A stretch of 40,043 nucleotides of DNA. Source: Paracoccaceae bacterium (GTDB lineage Bacteria > Pseudomonadota > Alphaproteobacteria > Rhodobacterales > Rhodobacteraceae). The stretch spans positions 87,851 to 127,893 of the forward strand of contig JAIXPH010000002.1 of assembly GCA_027486345.1 (NCBI GenBank), given 5' to 3'. Made by a program: the position numbers and the translations under genes. This document shows, piece after piece, positions 1 through 8,321 of this stretch. Under the pieces are notes generated by a model that saw only the letters and a program-made list of their open reading frames with translations, had not been told where the DNA came from and ran no database searches. The first letter of the stretch is position 1, and each line of letters starts with the position of its first letter.

Positions 1-803
1 GGCACGACGACCCGCAACGCCTCGGGCCGCAAACTCGCCCAAGCCGAAGGCCCACCAAAGGTGCGCGTCACTTCGGGCGGCAAGACATTCGACGATCCGA
101 CAAAATCCGCCACAAAGCGCGTCTGCGGCCGGACATAGATATCCTCGGGCGTGCCGATCTGGGCGATCCGACCCTCATTGAACACGGCGAGCGAGTCCGC
201 CATGCTCAAGGCCTCATGCTGGTCATGGGTCACGAACACAAAGGTGATCCCCAACCGCTTTTGCAGCGCCTTCAGCTCATCCTGCATCGCCTCGCGCAGC
301 TTCAGATCCAAGGCGCCAAGCGGTTCATCCAGCAGCAGAACCCGCGGCTCATTCACCAAAGCGCGCGCCAAGGCCACGCGTTGCCGCTGACCGCCCGACA
401 ATTGCCCCGGCCTGCGGTCGCCAAACCCCGGCAACTTGACCAAGGCGAGCATCTCCTCGGCCCGCTCCAGCCGAACCCGCCGATCCACGCCCTTGACCAT
501 CAGGCCATAAGCCACATTATCCCGCACCGTCATATGCGGGAACAAGGCATAATCCTGAAACACCGTGTTCACGTTGCGCCGGTTGGGCGGCACATCGCTG
601 ACATCCTGCCCGAAGATGCGGATCACCCCGCCCGTCGGTTTCTCAAAGCCCGAGATCAGCCGCAGACAGGTGGTCTTGCCCGATCCGGACGGGCCGAGCA
701 TCGCAAAGAACGCGCCCTCGGCGATGGTCAGGTCCACCCCATCCACCGCGCGGGTGCTGCCGAAATGGCGCGAAACGGATTGAAACTCGACAGCGGCGGT
801 CAT
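1..803 (-). CDS. ABC transporter ATP-binding protein, PotA-like (C-terminus cut by window edge)
   Basis: Nucleotide-binding subunit of an ABC importer, probably for spermidine/putrescine-type substrates. Translating the minus strand from ATG 803-801 gives Walker [10 protein letters not shown] (about residues 38-46), signature [10 protein letters not shown], Walker B VLLLDEP and an H-loop THDQ, in the usual order. About 267 codons are present against roughly 360 for PotA, so most of the C-terminal regulatory (TOBE) domain lies beyond position 1. It follows the binding-protein gene on the same strand after about 107 bp containing a large hairpin, so the two are probably one operon, with permeases expected further left. 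Polyamine specificity is inferred from the neighbouring PotD-type protein only. Confidence 0.9.
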   Translation of the reverse strand, partial: MTAAVEFQSVSRHFGSTRAVDGVDLTIAEGAFFAMLGPSGSGKTTCLRLISGFEKPTGGVIRIFGQDVSDVPPNRRNVNTVFQDYALFPHMTVRDNVAYGLMVKGVDRRVRLERAEEMLALVKLPGFGDRRPGQLSGGQRQRVALARALVNEPRVLLLDEPLGALDLKLREAMQDELKALQKRLGITFVFVTHDQHEALSMADSLAVFNEGRIAQIGTPEDIYVRPQTRFVADFVGSSNVLPPEVTRTFGGPSAWASLRPEALRVVV

Positions 804-830
804 GGCGATCCATGTCAAATCGGATTTGGG

Positions 831-854
831 GCCAGCGGGAGGCCTCCCGCTGGC
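831..854 (-). terminator. 24-bp perfect palindrome between binding-protein and ATPase genes
   Basis: GCCAGCGGGAGG at 831-842 is followed at once by its exact reverse complement at 843-854. In RNA it would fold into a very stable hairpin just after the binding-protein stop. No T-run follows on the minus strand, so a partial terminator or mRNA 3'-end stabiliser that keeps the binding protein more abundant than the ATPase fits better than a full stop. Confidence 0.6.
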
Positions 855-910
855 AAATCACCCCCGCAGCCGGGTGCCCGGCGACAGGGTCGCAGCGCAG
901 ATCGCAGGCG

Positions 911-2083
911 TTACCGCCCGCCGATCACGCCGATGTAATCGCTGACCCAGCGGTAATAGGGCACGCAAGCGCCCTCGCCTTGCGAGCAATTCGCGGTGGG
1001 CGTGCGCCAGAAGCGGATCTTGTCGAAATCATCCAAGCCGTTGGCCGTGCAGCCCTCAGCGGTTTGCATCCCGCGCCCATCGGTGCAGGCGGCTGGAACC
1101 GAGGGGTTCGCCCCGAACCAGACCGACAGGTCCGATTGCAAGTTGGACGAGAGTTGATGCTCGAACCACATATAGGCGCAATTCGGATGCGCGCTGTCCT
1201 TGTGTAGCATGGTGGTGTCAGCCCAACCCGTCGCGCCCTCCTGCGGGATCGTCGACGCCACCGGCTGGTTGTCCGCCTTCAGCAGGTTCACCTGGAACGG
1301 CCAGGAGCCCGAGGCGACGACGCCTTCATTCTTGAAGTCATCGATCTGGATGAAGGCGTCATGCCAATAGCGGCTGGTCAGGGTGCGCTGCACGCGCAGC
1401 AGGTCCAGCGCCGCCTTGTACTGATCCTCGTTCAGCTCATAGACATCCTTGATGCCCAGTTTCGGCTTGTGGAACATCAGGTACTGCGCGGCATCGGCGA
1501 TATGGATCGGCCCGTCATAGGCCTGCACGCGGCCCTCGTTCGACTTGCCATCGGGCAGGTCCATCTTCTCGAACACCACGTTCCACGAGGTGGGTGCTTC
1601 CTTGAACACATCGGTGTTGTACATCAGCACGTTCGGCCCCCACATATAGGGCACGCCATAGTGCTTGCCGTCCACCGTATGCCAAGGCGCATCCTGCAGG
1701 CGCGGATCAATGGTGCCCCAGGATGGGATCAGGTCCTTGTTGATCTCTTGCACCCGATCCCCCGCGATCAGCCGCAGCGACGCATCCCCCGAGGCGGTGA
1801 CAAGGTCAAACCCGCCCTCGTTCATCAGCGCCACCATCTCGTCCGAGGTGTTGGCCGTCTTGACCGTCACCTTGCAGCCCGTGGCCGCTTCGAACTTAGT
1901 GACCCAGTCAAAATTCTTGTCGGTTTCGCCGCGCTCAACATACCCAGCCCATGCAACGATGGACAACTCCCCCTCACCCGGACCGACCGCGGTCATCTGG
2001 GCAAGCGCGGGGGACAGCGCGGTGGTCAGGCTGGCGGCAGCGGCAAGTGAGAGCCGCGCGGCGCGGGCAATGCGTCGGGTCAT
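911..2083 (-). CDS. ABC transporter substrate-binding protein, PotD/YdcS-like
   Basis: Periplasmic binding protein of a polyamine-type (family 1/8) ABC importer, 390 residues. ATG at 2083-2081 is chosen because AGGGAG lies just upstream and because it starts an ideal signal peptide: MTRR, a hydrophobic stretch, then ALSPALA with cleavage near residue 28. The mature part opens with GELSIVAWAGYVERG, typical of PotD-like proteins, and carries YGVPYMWGPNVLMYN, seen in that family's ligand domain. Several cysteines near the C-terminus (NCAYMW, AACTDG, EGCTANG, NCSQGEGAC) could form periplasmic disulfides. It lies upstream of the ATPase on the same strand. An open frame continues 32 codons upstream of this start but has no ribosome site. 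Ligand is inferred from family only. Confidence 0.88.
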   Translation of the reverse strand: MTRRIARAARLSLAAAASLTTALSPALAQMTAVGPGEGELSIVAWAGYVERGETDKNFDWVTKFEAATGCKVTVKTANTSDEMVALMNEGGFDLVTASGDASLRLIAGDRVQEINKDLIPSWGTIDPRLQDAPWHTVDGKHYGVPYMWGPNVLMYNTDVFKEAPTSWNVVFEKMDLPDGKSNEGRVQAYDGPIHIADAAQYLMFHKPKLGIKDVYELNEDQYKAALDLLRVQRTLTSRYWHDAFIQIDDFKNEGVVASGSWPFQVNLLKADNQPVASTIPQEGATGWADTTMLHKDSAHPNCAYMWFEHQLSSNLQSDLSVWFGANPSVPAACTDGRGMQTAEGCTANGLDDFDKIRFWRTPTANCSQGEGACVPYYRWVSDYIGVIGGR

Positions 2084-2249
2084 GGTCAAACTCCCTGATG
2101 ATGAATGCGCCGCCTTGGGCGCCGCCGGTTTTCCGGTCTGTCCCAGATGCTGCGGGCAGCGTCCCGCTTTCGCAAACACAAAATCAGGAAGGGTCGTATC
2201 GGTTTTTCCGATGGCTCTGCGCGTGCCCCTGCCCCTTTATTTTCTGTCT

Positions 2250-2286
2250 TCAAATATCCCCGGGGGTTTGGGGGGCTGGCCCCCCA
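2250..2286. repeat. Dispersed intergenic hairpin element, copy 1
   Basis: TCAAATATCCC (2250-2260), a G-rich spacer, then TGGGGGG (2269-2275), loop ctgg, and CCCCCCA (2280-2286). A nearly identical copy stands at 27078-27115. Both lie downstream of minus-strand genes and can fold into stable hairpins, so they are probably terminators that have spread as a repeat. I recall similar elements being common in Rhodobacteraceae intergenic regions. Confidence 0.65.
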
Positions 2287-2290
2287 GCGC

Positions 2291-2321
2291 GCCTTGGCTG
2301 CGGCCCTGCCGCAGCCAAGGC
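2291..2321 (-). terminator. Strong hairpin downstream of the LysR gene
   Basis: GCCTTGGCTGCGGC (2291-2304), a 3-nt loop, and its exact complement at 2308-2321: a 14-bp perfect stem. It lies about 35 bp past the LysR stop on the minus strand. There is no T-run, so the type of termination is uncertain. Confidence 0.55.
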
Positions 2322-2355
2322 TTCCCGCGTCGCGCGCTTGCGCGCGGCATTTGGA

Positions 2356-3258
2356 TCACCGTTCCGCAAGGCCCGTCTGCGCCGAGCGCACGAAATTCAG
2401 CGCCGGTCCCGACAGTGGCGCGCCCCGCCGCCACGCAAGGCCCACCTGAACCGAAGGCAGATCGCCAGACACATCCCGGATCTCGATCCGGTCACCTTCC
2501 AACGACCATGGCCGGTAGACCAGTCCCGGCAACACGGCCAAGCCTGCGCCCGTGGCCACCAGCGACCGCACCGCCTCGACGCTGCGGGTGCGAAAGGCGA
2601 TTTCGGGTTTCACTGGCAGGGCGGCGGTCAGGCGGCGCATGGATTCCTCGATCTCGTCCACCATCAACTGGATCATCGGCGTTCCGGCCAGATCCTCCAG
2701 CCCGATGGATTCCTGCAAGGCCAAGGGATGGCCCAGCGGCAGCCACAACCGGTAGGGCGAGACCAGCAGCGTTTCCACATGCAAGGCCATCCGGTCCCGG
2801 ACCGAGGATGTCAGCAGCACCGCCACATCCAACTCGCCGCCGATCAGCAGATGTTGCAGATATTCGCCCGAATCCTCGATCACATTCAGGTCGATCAGCG
2901 GAAAGGCGCGGCGAAAACGCTGCAGGATGTCCGACAGCACATAGCCCGCCACGAGCGAGGTCACCCCCAGCGACAGCCGCCCGCGCACCTGTTCGGGATC
3001 GTCGCGAAAGGCCATGCGCGCGGTCGCCACATCGGCAAGAATCTGGCGGGCATGGCGCAGAAAGACCGACCCGCGATGGGTAATGACCAGCCCCTTGGCC
3101 TGCCGTTCAAAGACGGTGACGCCCAGATCATCCTCCAGCGCGCGGATCGCCTCGGTCACCGACGATTGCGAGATCGACAGCGCCCGGGCCGCGCCAGTGA
3201 CACTGCCCGCCTCAGCGGCGGCGACGAAGAATTGCAACTGTCGGATGGTGAAGGCCAT
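2356..3258 (-). CDS. LysR-family transcriptional regulator
   Basis: Transcription factor of about 300 residues. The winged helix-turn-helix occupies roughly residues 3-62 (FTIRQLQFFVAAAEAGSVTG, then SISQSSVTEAIRALEDDLG and FERQAKGLVITHRG), followed by a linker helix and a LysR effector domain. ATG 3258 is preferred because it puts the helix-turn-helix at the usual place; a TTG 12 codons earlier (3294) is also open. It lies 39 bp after the ribokinase-like gene on the same strand, so the two are probably co-transcribed. The target is unknown: it could act on the kinase promoter or on the transporter genes to the left. Inducer not inferable. Confidence 0.88.
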   Translation of the reverse strand: MAFTIRQLQFFVAAAEAGSVTGAARALSISQSSVTEAIRALEDDLGVTVFERQAKGLVITHRGSVFLRHARQILADVATARMAFRDDPEQVRGRLSLGVTSLVAGYVLSDILQRFRRAFPLIDLNVIEDSGEYLQHLLIGGELDVAVLLTSSVRDRMALHVETLLVSPYRLWLPLGHPLALQESIGLEDLAGTPMIQLMVDEIEESMRRLTAALPVKPEIAFRTRSVEAVRSLVATGAGLAVLPGLVYRPWSLEGDRIEIRDVSGDLPSVQVGLAWRRGAPLSGPALNFVRSAQTGLAER

Positions 3259-3297
3259 GGCATCGACTGTTTCCAAGTCCTGCCCGCTTGGCAAGGG

Positions 3298-4167
3298 TCA
3301 GGCTGTCTGTCCGCTGACATGCAGGGCGGCTGCATGAGAGGCCGCCTTGGCCGCGTCCTGCAAATCAGCCCCCTGCACGAGGGCGGCCGACAAGGCCCCG
3401 ATGAAGGCATCCCCCGCGCCATGGCTGGACACCGCCCGCACCTTTTCGGCCGGGATCGAGAATGCCACGTCATCCGGCCCCACGGCGGCCAGACCCTTGC
3501 TGCCTGCGGTCACGATCACCGCCCCAAACCGCGCGGCAAGGCCCTTGGCGGCCTCCGCAGCACGGGGCAGGTCACAGACAGGACCGGCCCCCATCATCTC
3601 GGCCTCAACCGCATTGACCACCAAGATATCGACCAGCCCCACCAGTTCAGGCGACAGCACGCGGGCGGGGGCGGCGTTCAGCAGGGTCCGCACACTGCGT
3701 TTGCGGGCTTGGGCGGCGGCGGCGATGTTCAGCGCCTCTGGCACCTCATTCTGCAAGATCAGCAGGCCGAGATCCTGCCACAGCGCCTCATCCGCAAGCC
3801 CCGCCGGGTCCATCTGCAAATTCGCCCCCGACACGATGGTCGCGGCGTAATCGCCTGCGGCATCCAGCAGGGCGACGCTCATCCCCGACCCTACCGCTTG
3901 CAACGTGGCGACAAAGCCATCTTCCACCCCACCCGCCCGAAGGGCTGCGCGCAGGAAGCGGCCGAACTCGTCGTCCCCCACAGCGCCGAACATGCGGCTG
4001 GCCACACCGGCCTTGGCCACGGCGACGGCCTGATTGCCGCCCTTGCCGCCGAATTTGGGAAACCAGCGCGACCCGACCGCAGTTTCATCCTTGCGCGGCA
4101 AATGGTCGGCCTGAACCATGATGTCGTAATGCAGGCTGCCAACGGTCAGGACGGTGGGGGCGGTCAT
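3298..4167 (-). CDS. PfkB/ribokinase-family carbohydrate kinase
   Basis: ATP-dependent cytosolic sugar kinase, 289 residues. It shows the N-terminal PfkB signature FGGKGGNQAVAVAKAG (residues 39-54) and the C-terminal signature HGAGDAF with the catalytic Asp at about residue 253 in the GAGD anion hole. ATG 4167 is chosen because the preceding 33 open codons have no homology and GAGG stands about 10 nt upstream. The family covers ribose, fructose, adenosine and deoxyribonate kinases, so the substrate is open. It heads a probable two-gene operon with the LysR gene. A second, more RbsK-like paralogue lies at 16399-17322 inside the sugar locus; this copy lies outside the GntR-bounded region and may serve another pathway. 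Confidence 0.88.
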   Translation of the reverse strand: MTAPTVLTVGSLHYDIMVQADHLPRKDETAVGSRWFPKFGGKGGNQAVAVAKAGVASRMFGAVGDDEFGRFLRAALRAGGVEDGFVATLQAVGSGMSVALLDAAGDYAATIVSGANLQMDPAGLADEALWQDLGLLILQNEVPEALNIAAAAQARKRSVRTLLNAAPARVLSPELVGLVDILVVNAVEAEMMGAGPVCDLPRAAEAAKGLAARFGAVIVTAGSKGLAAVGPDDVAFSIPAEKVRAVSSHGAGDAFIGALSAALVQGADLQDAAKAASHAAALHVSGQTA

Positions 4168-4562
4168 ATGGGCCTCGGCTTCAGTGTCTGGAATGCGCGG
4201 TGCGTCTTGCGGTGTCGGGCGCGGATCACCCCGGTTCACCCCGTTGTGCCGCTTGCCCCCCGTCAATCTTCAGGGCAGAGCATGGTCACGATTGCCGCCG
4301 CGCGCAACAGGCAGAGGGTCTGACCCGGCCTCATCGACACACCACCTTGCACAGGGCAGCGACCGCCCCTTGGCGTCGGAGCGGACCGAAGAACCGGGAC
4401 ACTTGACGGGTGCGGCGCGCCACCGTCCTGCCCACGCCGACGCGCCCTCCCGTTTGGCTTGTATCAGCAATCCGGTTGGCCGTGTTGTCTCTCGCGCGCA
4501 ATCGGATAAGAGCAGCGCCGATGAAACCACCCCAAGCCCGGCCTCCCGGCCCCGCTGCATTC

Positions 4563-4590
4563 TTGACAGGCGGGGCGGCACGCCTAACAT
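4563..4590 (+). promoter_or_regulatory. Predicted promoter of the GntR gene
   Basis: TTGACA (4563-4568), a 16-bp spacer, and TAACAT (4585-4590) form a good sigma-70-type promoter. The -10 hexamer lies inside the palindromic operator 4584-4595, so a bound repressor would block it. The start point would be near 4597, leaving a very short leader. Confidence 0.65.
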
Positions 4591-4595
4591 GTTAG
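4584..4595. promoter_or_regulatory. Palindromic operator O1 (CTAACATGTTAG)
   Basis: A perfect 12-bp palindrome overlapping the -10 element of the GntR gene. The identical 12-mer recurs at 14777-14788 in the divergent transporter promoter region, and a 10/12 version lies at 6351-6362 before btpA. This placement suggests it is the binding site of the adjacent GntR regulator, with autoregulation. The binding itself is inferred. Confidence 0.7.
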
Positions 4596-4596
4596 C

Positions 4597-5337
4597 ATGC
4601 TACAACCATCAATGACCGGATCACCAGAGATGCAAGGCGCGGCGCGACTGACGCCGTTGGACCAGTTTCAGGGGTCACTCGGCCAGCGGGTCTATCAGTC
4701 GCTGCGCCAAGCCATCCTGACGCTGAGCTATCGCCCCGGCGAGGTGATCCGCAAACCGGATATTTGCGACCGTCTGGGCGTGTCGCGCAGCCCGGTGGCC
4801 GATGCCGTCGCGCGTCTGGCCGCCGATGGTCTGGTCGATGTTGTCCCGCAAGCGGGCACCTTTGTCGCGCGTCTGTCAATGACCGACATCCGCGAGGGCG
4901 CCTTCATCCGAGAGGCGATCGAGGTGGCCGCCGCCGAATGGGTCGCCTCCCGCATCACCGACGACCAATTGCGAGAGCTGCGGCGCAACCTGATGATCCA
5001 AGAGGCTTTGGTTGCCGATGGCGACCAGCAGGGCTTCATGGCGCTGGACGGGCAGATGCATGAGATGATGCTGTCCTTCACAGGCTTTCCCCGGCTGCCG
5101 CAGGTGTCGCAGACCGCTTGGCTGAACGTGCATCGCGCGCGGCAGTTGATCCTGCCGGTTCAGGGCCGCCTTGCCACCACACTGGCCGAGCACCGCGCCA
5201 TCCTTGCCGCCTTCGAGGCGCGCGACCCCATGGCCGCGCGGCAAGCCGTGCAGCATCACCTGCGCCAGTTGCTGACCTATCTCCAACCGCTGGAGCGCGA
5301 GCGTCCAGACCTTTTCTCAGCCCAAGGACAGCCATGA
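4597..5337 (+). CDS. GntR-family regulator with FCD domain (FadR subfamily)
   Basis: Probable repressor of the sugar locus, 246 residues from the first ATG. The winged helix-turn-helix spans about residues 27-92 (GQRVYQSLRQAIL, KPDICDRLGVSRSPVADAVARLAADGLVD, VPQAGTFVA). An all-helical FCD ligand domain follows (about 97-225, with FIREAIEVAAAEWVA and the HRAILAAFEARD motif). The start is uncertain. ATG 4597 coincides with the predicted transcription start and would be leaderless; ATG 4612 and ATG 4630 are in frame, and 4630 has a weak GGA/GAG site. It overlaps the next gene by ATGA, so the two are translationally coupled. The effector is probably a sugar or sugar phosphate handled by the pathway (inference). 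Confidence 0.92.
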   Translation: MLQPSMTGSPEMQGAARLTPLDQFQGSLGQRVYQSLRQAILTLSYRPGEVIRKPDICDRLGVSRSPVADAVARLAADGLVDVVPQAGTFVARLSMTDIREGAFIREAIEVAAAEWVASRITDDQLRELRRNLMIQEALVADGDQQGFMALDGQMHEMMLSFTGFPRLPQVSQTAWLNVHRARQLILPVQGRLATTLAEHRAILAAFEARDPMAARQAVQHHLRQLLTYLQPLERERPDLFSAQGQP

Positions 5338-6299
5338 CCCTGCCCAATCGCCCCCGCTATGCCACCCGCCTGAACGCCTTCAAGCAAAAGGGCGACACCG
5401 TGGCCCAGATGATCGCGGCGGCGGGGCGTGTGGGGGGGCTGGATGCGGCGGACCTGAATTTTCCTGACCATTTCGACCATCACAGCCCCGCAGAGCTGTC
5501 GCGGCTGCTCGCGGATCACGGCATGGCGCTGAACGGCTTGGCGATGCGCTATTACACCGATCCCGGCTTTCGGCTGGGGGCCTTCAGCAACCCCGACCCA
5601 AAGGTGCGCCGCGCCGCGATTGATGTGACCAAGCGGGGCTTGGATGCGCTGGCCGCGATGGGCGGGCGGTTGATGACGCTGTGGATGGGGCAGGATGGCT
5701 TTGATTACAGCTTTCAGGCCGATTACGCCCGGCAATGGGACGACAGCATCGCTGCGATTGCCGAAATGGCCGACCACAACCCCGCCATCGACATCGCCAT
5801 TGAATACAAACCCAACGAACCCCGCGCCCATGTGGTGATGCCCGACATGACCACCACCCTGCTCGCGCTGGCCGAGGTGGGGCGCAAGAACACCGGCGTC
5901 ACGCTGGATTTCTGCCACATGCTCTTTGCCGGTGAGATGCCCGCCCGCGCCGCCATGCTCGCCGCGCGGTCCAGCCGCATTCTGGGCGTCCACCTGAACG
6001 ACGGTTACGGCAAGCGCGATGACGGGCTGATCGCAGGCTCGGTGCATCCGGTGCAGACGGTGGAACTGTTCGTGGCGCTGGACCGCATGGGGTATGACGG
6101 GGTGATCTACTTCGACACCTTCCCCGATCACGGCGGCACCGATCCGGTGGGAGAGGCGCGGGCCAACATCGCCGTCACCGACCGTTTGCGCGCCATCGCC
6201 AAGGATCTGGCGGGCAATGCCGATCTGGCGCAGGCCCAAGCGGCCCAGGATGCCGCCGCCGCCACGCGCATCGTTCTGGCGGCGCTGTACGGGGCCTGA
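5334..6299 (+). CDS. Sugar phosphate isomerase/epimerase, AP-endonuclease-2-like TIM barrel
   Basis: Metal-dependent sugar isomerase or epimerase of the xylose-isomerase-like superfamily, 321 residues, cytosolic. Conserved strand-end motifs are visible: NFPDHFDHH near the N-terminus, IEYKPNEPR (metal-ligand Glu), GVTLDFCHML, GVHLNDGYGKRDDG and YFDTFPD, all typical of the IolE/EboC/DTE-like TIM barrels that bind a divalent metal through Glu/Asp/His. ATG 5334 overlaps the GntR stop (ATGA), so the gene needs coupled translation; there is no good separate ribosome site. The downstream hairpin at 6307-6341 ends this two-gene unit. It may interconvert a keto- and aldo-sugar or epimerise a ketose before phosphorylation. 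The exact reaction cannot be told from sequence. Confidence 0.88.
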   Translation: MTLPNRPRYATRLNAFKQKGDTVAQMIAAAGRVGGLDAADLNFPDHFDHHSPAELSRLLADHGMALNGLAMRYYTDPGFRLGAFSNPDPKVRRAAIDVTKRGLDALAAMGGRLMTLWMGQDGFDYSFQADYARQWDDSIAAIAEMADHNPAIDIAIEYKPNEPRAHVVMPDMTTTLLALAEVGRKNTGVTLDFCHMLFAGEMPARAAMLAARSSRILGVHLNDGYGKRDDGLIAGSVHPVQTVELFVALDRMGYDGVIYFDTFPDHGGTDPVGEARANIAVTDRLRAIAKDLAGNADLAQAQAAQDAAAATRIVLAALYGA

Positions 6300-6306
6300 C
6301 CGGCCC

Positions 6307-6341
6307 CACCTCCCCCACAGCACAACGCAGTGGGGGAGGTG
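6307..6341 (+). terminator. Hairpin downstream of the isomerase gene
   Basis: CACCTCCCCCAC (6307-6318), an 11-nt loop, and its exact complement GTGGGGGAGGTG (6330-6341). It stands just past the isomerase stop and before the btpA operator. No T-run follows, so termination may be partial. Confidence 0.6.
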
Positions 6342-6350
6342 CCATAGCCA

Positions 6351-6362
6351 CTGACATGCTAG
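6351..6362. promoter_or_regulatory. Degenerate operator O2 before btpA (CTGACATGCTAG)
   Basis: Matches the CTAACATGTTAG palindrome at 10 of 12 positions; both differences are transitions (A to G, T to C). It stands 60 bp upstream of the btpA start and after the hairpin, where a promoter for the btpA-hydrolase-kinase-SIS operon is expected. Probable weaker binding site of the locus GntR protein (inference). Confidence 0.5.
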
Positions 6363-6422
6363 TGTGTTCCCGCTTCCCCACCCCGTTCTTTCGCGCTAGC
6401 GTGACCCATCAGGGAGGATCAC

Positions 6423-7235
6423 ATGTCGCGCTTTCAGAACGTGTTCGGGGCGAAAAAGCCCGTCATTGCCATGGTTCATCTGGGGGCCTCCCCGGGCGCA
6501 CCGCTGCATGATGCCGCGCGCGGGATCGACGGGATCATCGCCGACGCCCGCGCCGATCTGCACGCCCTGCAAGCGGCGGGCTTTGACGCCGTGATGTTTG
6601 GCAATGAAAACGACCGTCCCTATGAGTTGAAGGTCGATCCCGCCACTTCGACCACCATGGCCTATGTGATTGGCCGGCTGCGCGATGAGATCACGGTGCC
6701 CTTCGGCGTGAACGTCCTGTGGGACCCGCAGGCCTGCTTTGCCGTCGCCGCCGCCACCGGGGCGGAGTTTGTGCGCGAGATTTTCACCGGCACTTATGCC
6801 TCGGACATGGGGATCTGGGCTCCCGATGCCGGGGCCGCCGTGCGCTACGCCCATCGCGTCGGCGCTCAGGATGTGGCGCGACTCTACAACGTCTCGGCCG
6901 AATTTGCCGACAGCCTCGACCGGCGGTCGATTTCCGACCGGGCGCGGTCGGCGGTGTTCTCCTCGATCCCCGATGCGGTGCTGGTCTCGGGTGCCATCAC
7001 CGGCGAGGCGGCAGAGATGCGCGATCTGGAAAGCGTGAAACGTGCCTTGCCGAACACGCCCGTGCTGGCCAATACCGGGGTGAAGCATGACACCGTGGCC
7101 GATGTGCTGGCGGTGGCGGATGGCGTGATCGTGGGCTCGGCCCTGAAGTACAAGGGCGATACATGGTCCGCCGTGGACCCCGACCGCGCCGCCGATTTCA
7201 TGGCCCGCGTCCGTGCGGCACGGGGTGGGGAATGA
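6423..7235 (+). CDS. BtpA/SgcQ family protein
   Basis: TIM-barrel protein of the BtpA/SgcQ family, 270 residues. The family was named for a photosystem I biogenesis factor in cyanobacteria, and for SgcQ of the E. coli sgc sugar cluster, where its reaction is unknown. Family features seen: MVHLGASPGAPL, a GFDAVMFGNENDRPY segment, FGVNVLWDP, ILTGTYASDMG-like FTGTYASDMGIWAPDAG, VLANTGVKHDTVADVLAVADGVIVGSALK (a phosphate-binding-like barrel end) and KYKGDTWSAVDPDRAADFM. AGGGAGG precedes ATG 6423. It overlaps the next gene by ATGA. Its place between a sugar isomerase and kinase genes argues for a sugar-metabolism enzyme, perhaps an aldolase- or epimerase-like barrel; that is inference. Confidence 0.9.
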   Translation: MSRFQNVFGAKKPVIAMVHLGASPGAPLHDAARGIDGIIADARADLHALQAAGFDAVMFGNENDRPYELKVDPATSTTMAYVIGRLRDEITVPFGVNVLWDPQACFAVAAATGAEFVREIFTGTYASDMGIWAPDAGAAVRYAHRVGAQDVARLYNVSAEFADSLDRRSISDRARSAVFSSIPDAVLVSGAITGEAAEMRDLESVKRALPNTPVLANTGVKHDTVADVLAVADGVIVGSALKYKGDTWSAVDPDRAADFMARVRAARGGE

Positions 7236-8320
7236 CCCTGCCCTCTGTCGCCGATCTGACGGTCGAGTTGATGCTGATCCCCGGCCTTGCGGGGTATGAA
7301 ACCCGTGTCTCTGCGGCGATTGCGGCACATCTGGATAGGCTTGGCCTTTCGCATCGGTCAGACCGCTTGGGCAATCTGACCTGCACCCTGCCCGGTGATC
7401 CCGCCCTGCCCCCGGTGATGATCTTCACCCATATGGACCAGTTGGGCTTCATCGTCCGCAAGGTTGAGTCGAATGGCCTGATCCGGCTGGAACGTCTGGG
7501 CGGGGTGCCCGAACGCGCCTTGCCCGCGCAGGCGGTGGTGCTTTGCACGGATAAGGGCGACCTGCCCGCGCTGATCGCCAACAAAAGCCACCACGCCACC
7601 ACGCCCGAGGAAAAGTACAAGGTCCTGCCCTATGCCGATCTTTACGTCGATGCCGGTTTCACCAGCAAGGCAGAGGCAGAGGCGGCAGGCGTGCGCATCG
7701 GCACCCCGGTCACCTATCTGCCGCGTGCGTTGACGCTGGCCAATGGGCGGATCGCGGGCACCTCTGTCGATGACCGCGCGGGCTGTGCGGCGCTGTTGAA
7801 ACTGGCCGAGGCGCGGATGGGCAAACCCGGCCCCACCCTGCATTTCGTCTGGGCGGTGCAAGAAGAATACAACCTGCGCGGCGTGTTGCCTGCGGCCACG
7901 GCGCTTGCGCCCGCCATCGCCTTGCAGATCGACCTGCTTCTGGCCTGTGACACCCCCGACATGACGCATCGCGGCGATGTCACCTTGGGCGGCGGGCCGG
8001 GGATATCGCTTTATTCCTTCCACGGGCGCGGCACGCTGAATGGGGTGATCCCGCATCCGGCCTTAGTGCACTTGTTTGAAAATGCTGCGGAAACGGCGGC
8101 GCTGCCCCTGCAACGCTCGGCCCACACGGGCGCGCTGACGGACCTGAGCTATATCCAGTTCATGGGGACCGAAGGTGTCGCTTGCCTCGATGTCGGCTTT
8201 CCCATGCGCTATTCGCATTCCGCGCTGGAAGTCGTTGATCCTGCCGACCTTGACGGCATGGTGACGCTGATCGACACCGCCCTTTCCGCCATCACCCCGG
8301 ACATAAGACTGACGCGCTGA
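7232..8320 (+). CDS. M42-family metallo-aminopeptidase-like hydrolase (SgcX/FrvX-like)
   Basis: Dinuclear-metal hydrolase of the M42 glutamyl aminopeptidase/'cellulase M' family, 362 residues. The metal and catalytic motifs are all present in order: FTHMDQLGF (His, Asp), SVDDRAGC (bridging Asp), VQEEYNLRG (Glu-Glu, base and ligand), ACDTPD (Asp) and MRYSHSALE (His). So it is likely active. ATG 7232 overlaps the btpA stop (ATGA). In E. coli the paralogues SgcX and FrvX also sit in sugar operons, and SgcX sits with a BtpA homologue (SgcQ), so the pairing here is an independent recurrence. Its substrate may be a sugar-amino-acid conjugate or an acylated sugar rather than a peptide (inference). 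Confidence 0.9.
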   Translation: MTLPSVADLTVELMLIPGLAGYETRVSAAIAAHLDRLGLSHRSDRLGNLTCTLPGDPALPPVMIFTHMDQLGFIVRKVESNGLIRLERLGGVPERALPAQAVVLCTDKGDLPALIANKSHHATTPEEKYKVLPYADLYVDAGFTSKAEAEAAGVRIGTPVTYLPRALTLANGRIAGTSVDDRAGCAALLKLAEARMGKPGPTLHFVWAVQEEYNLRGVLPAATALAPAIALQIDLLLACDTPDMTHRGDVTLGGGPGISLYSFHGRGTLNGVIPHPALVHLFENAAETAALPLQRSAHTGALTDLSYIQFMGTEGVACLDVGFPMRYSHSALEVVDPADLDGMVTLIDTALSAITPDIRLTR

Positions 8321-8321
8321 C

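Larger units (their letters stand above)
2084..2355. other. Intergenic region with stacked hairpins
   Basis: Separates the LysR stop (2356) from the binding-protein start (2083), both on the minus strand. It holds a family-typical GC hairpin element (2250-2286), a 14-bp perfect stem (2291-2321) and further short GC-alternating repeats up to about 2345. The remaining 160 bp next to the binding protein should contain its promoter, but I see no convincing -35/-10 pair. Confidence 0.5.
4168..4596. other. Divergent intergenic region, no convincing gene
   Basis: About 430 bp between the divergent kinase (minus) and GntR (plus) genes. Open frames of up to about 150 codons exist on both strands, but their proteins are rich in Arg, Pro and Cys without domain logic and look like chance frames of GC-rich DNA. 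The right end holds the GntR promoter and operator. The left end should hold the kinase promoter, which I could not pinpoint. Nothing else seen. Confidence 0.5.

Noticed and set aside
1951-4323. Long open frame of 790 codons on the plus strand
   Set aside because: It runs antisense to the binding-protein, LysR and kinase genes, all of which have clear domains, and its product is rich in His, Gln, Arg and Gly with no motif. It is a mirror of GC-rich codon use.
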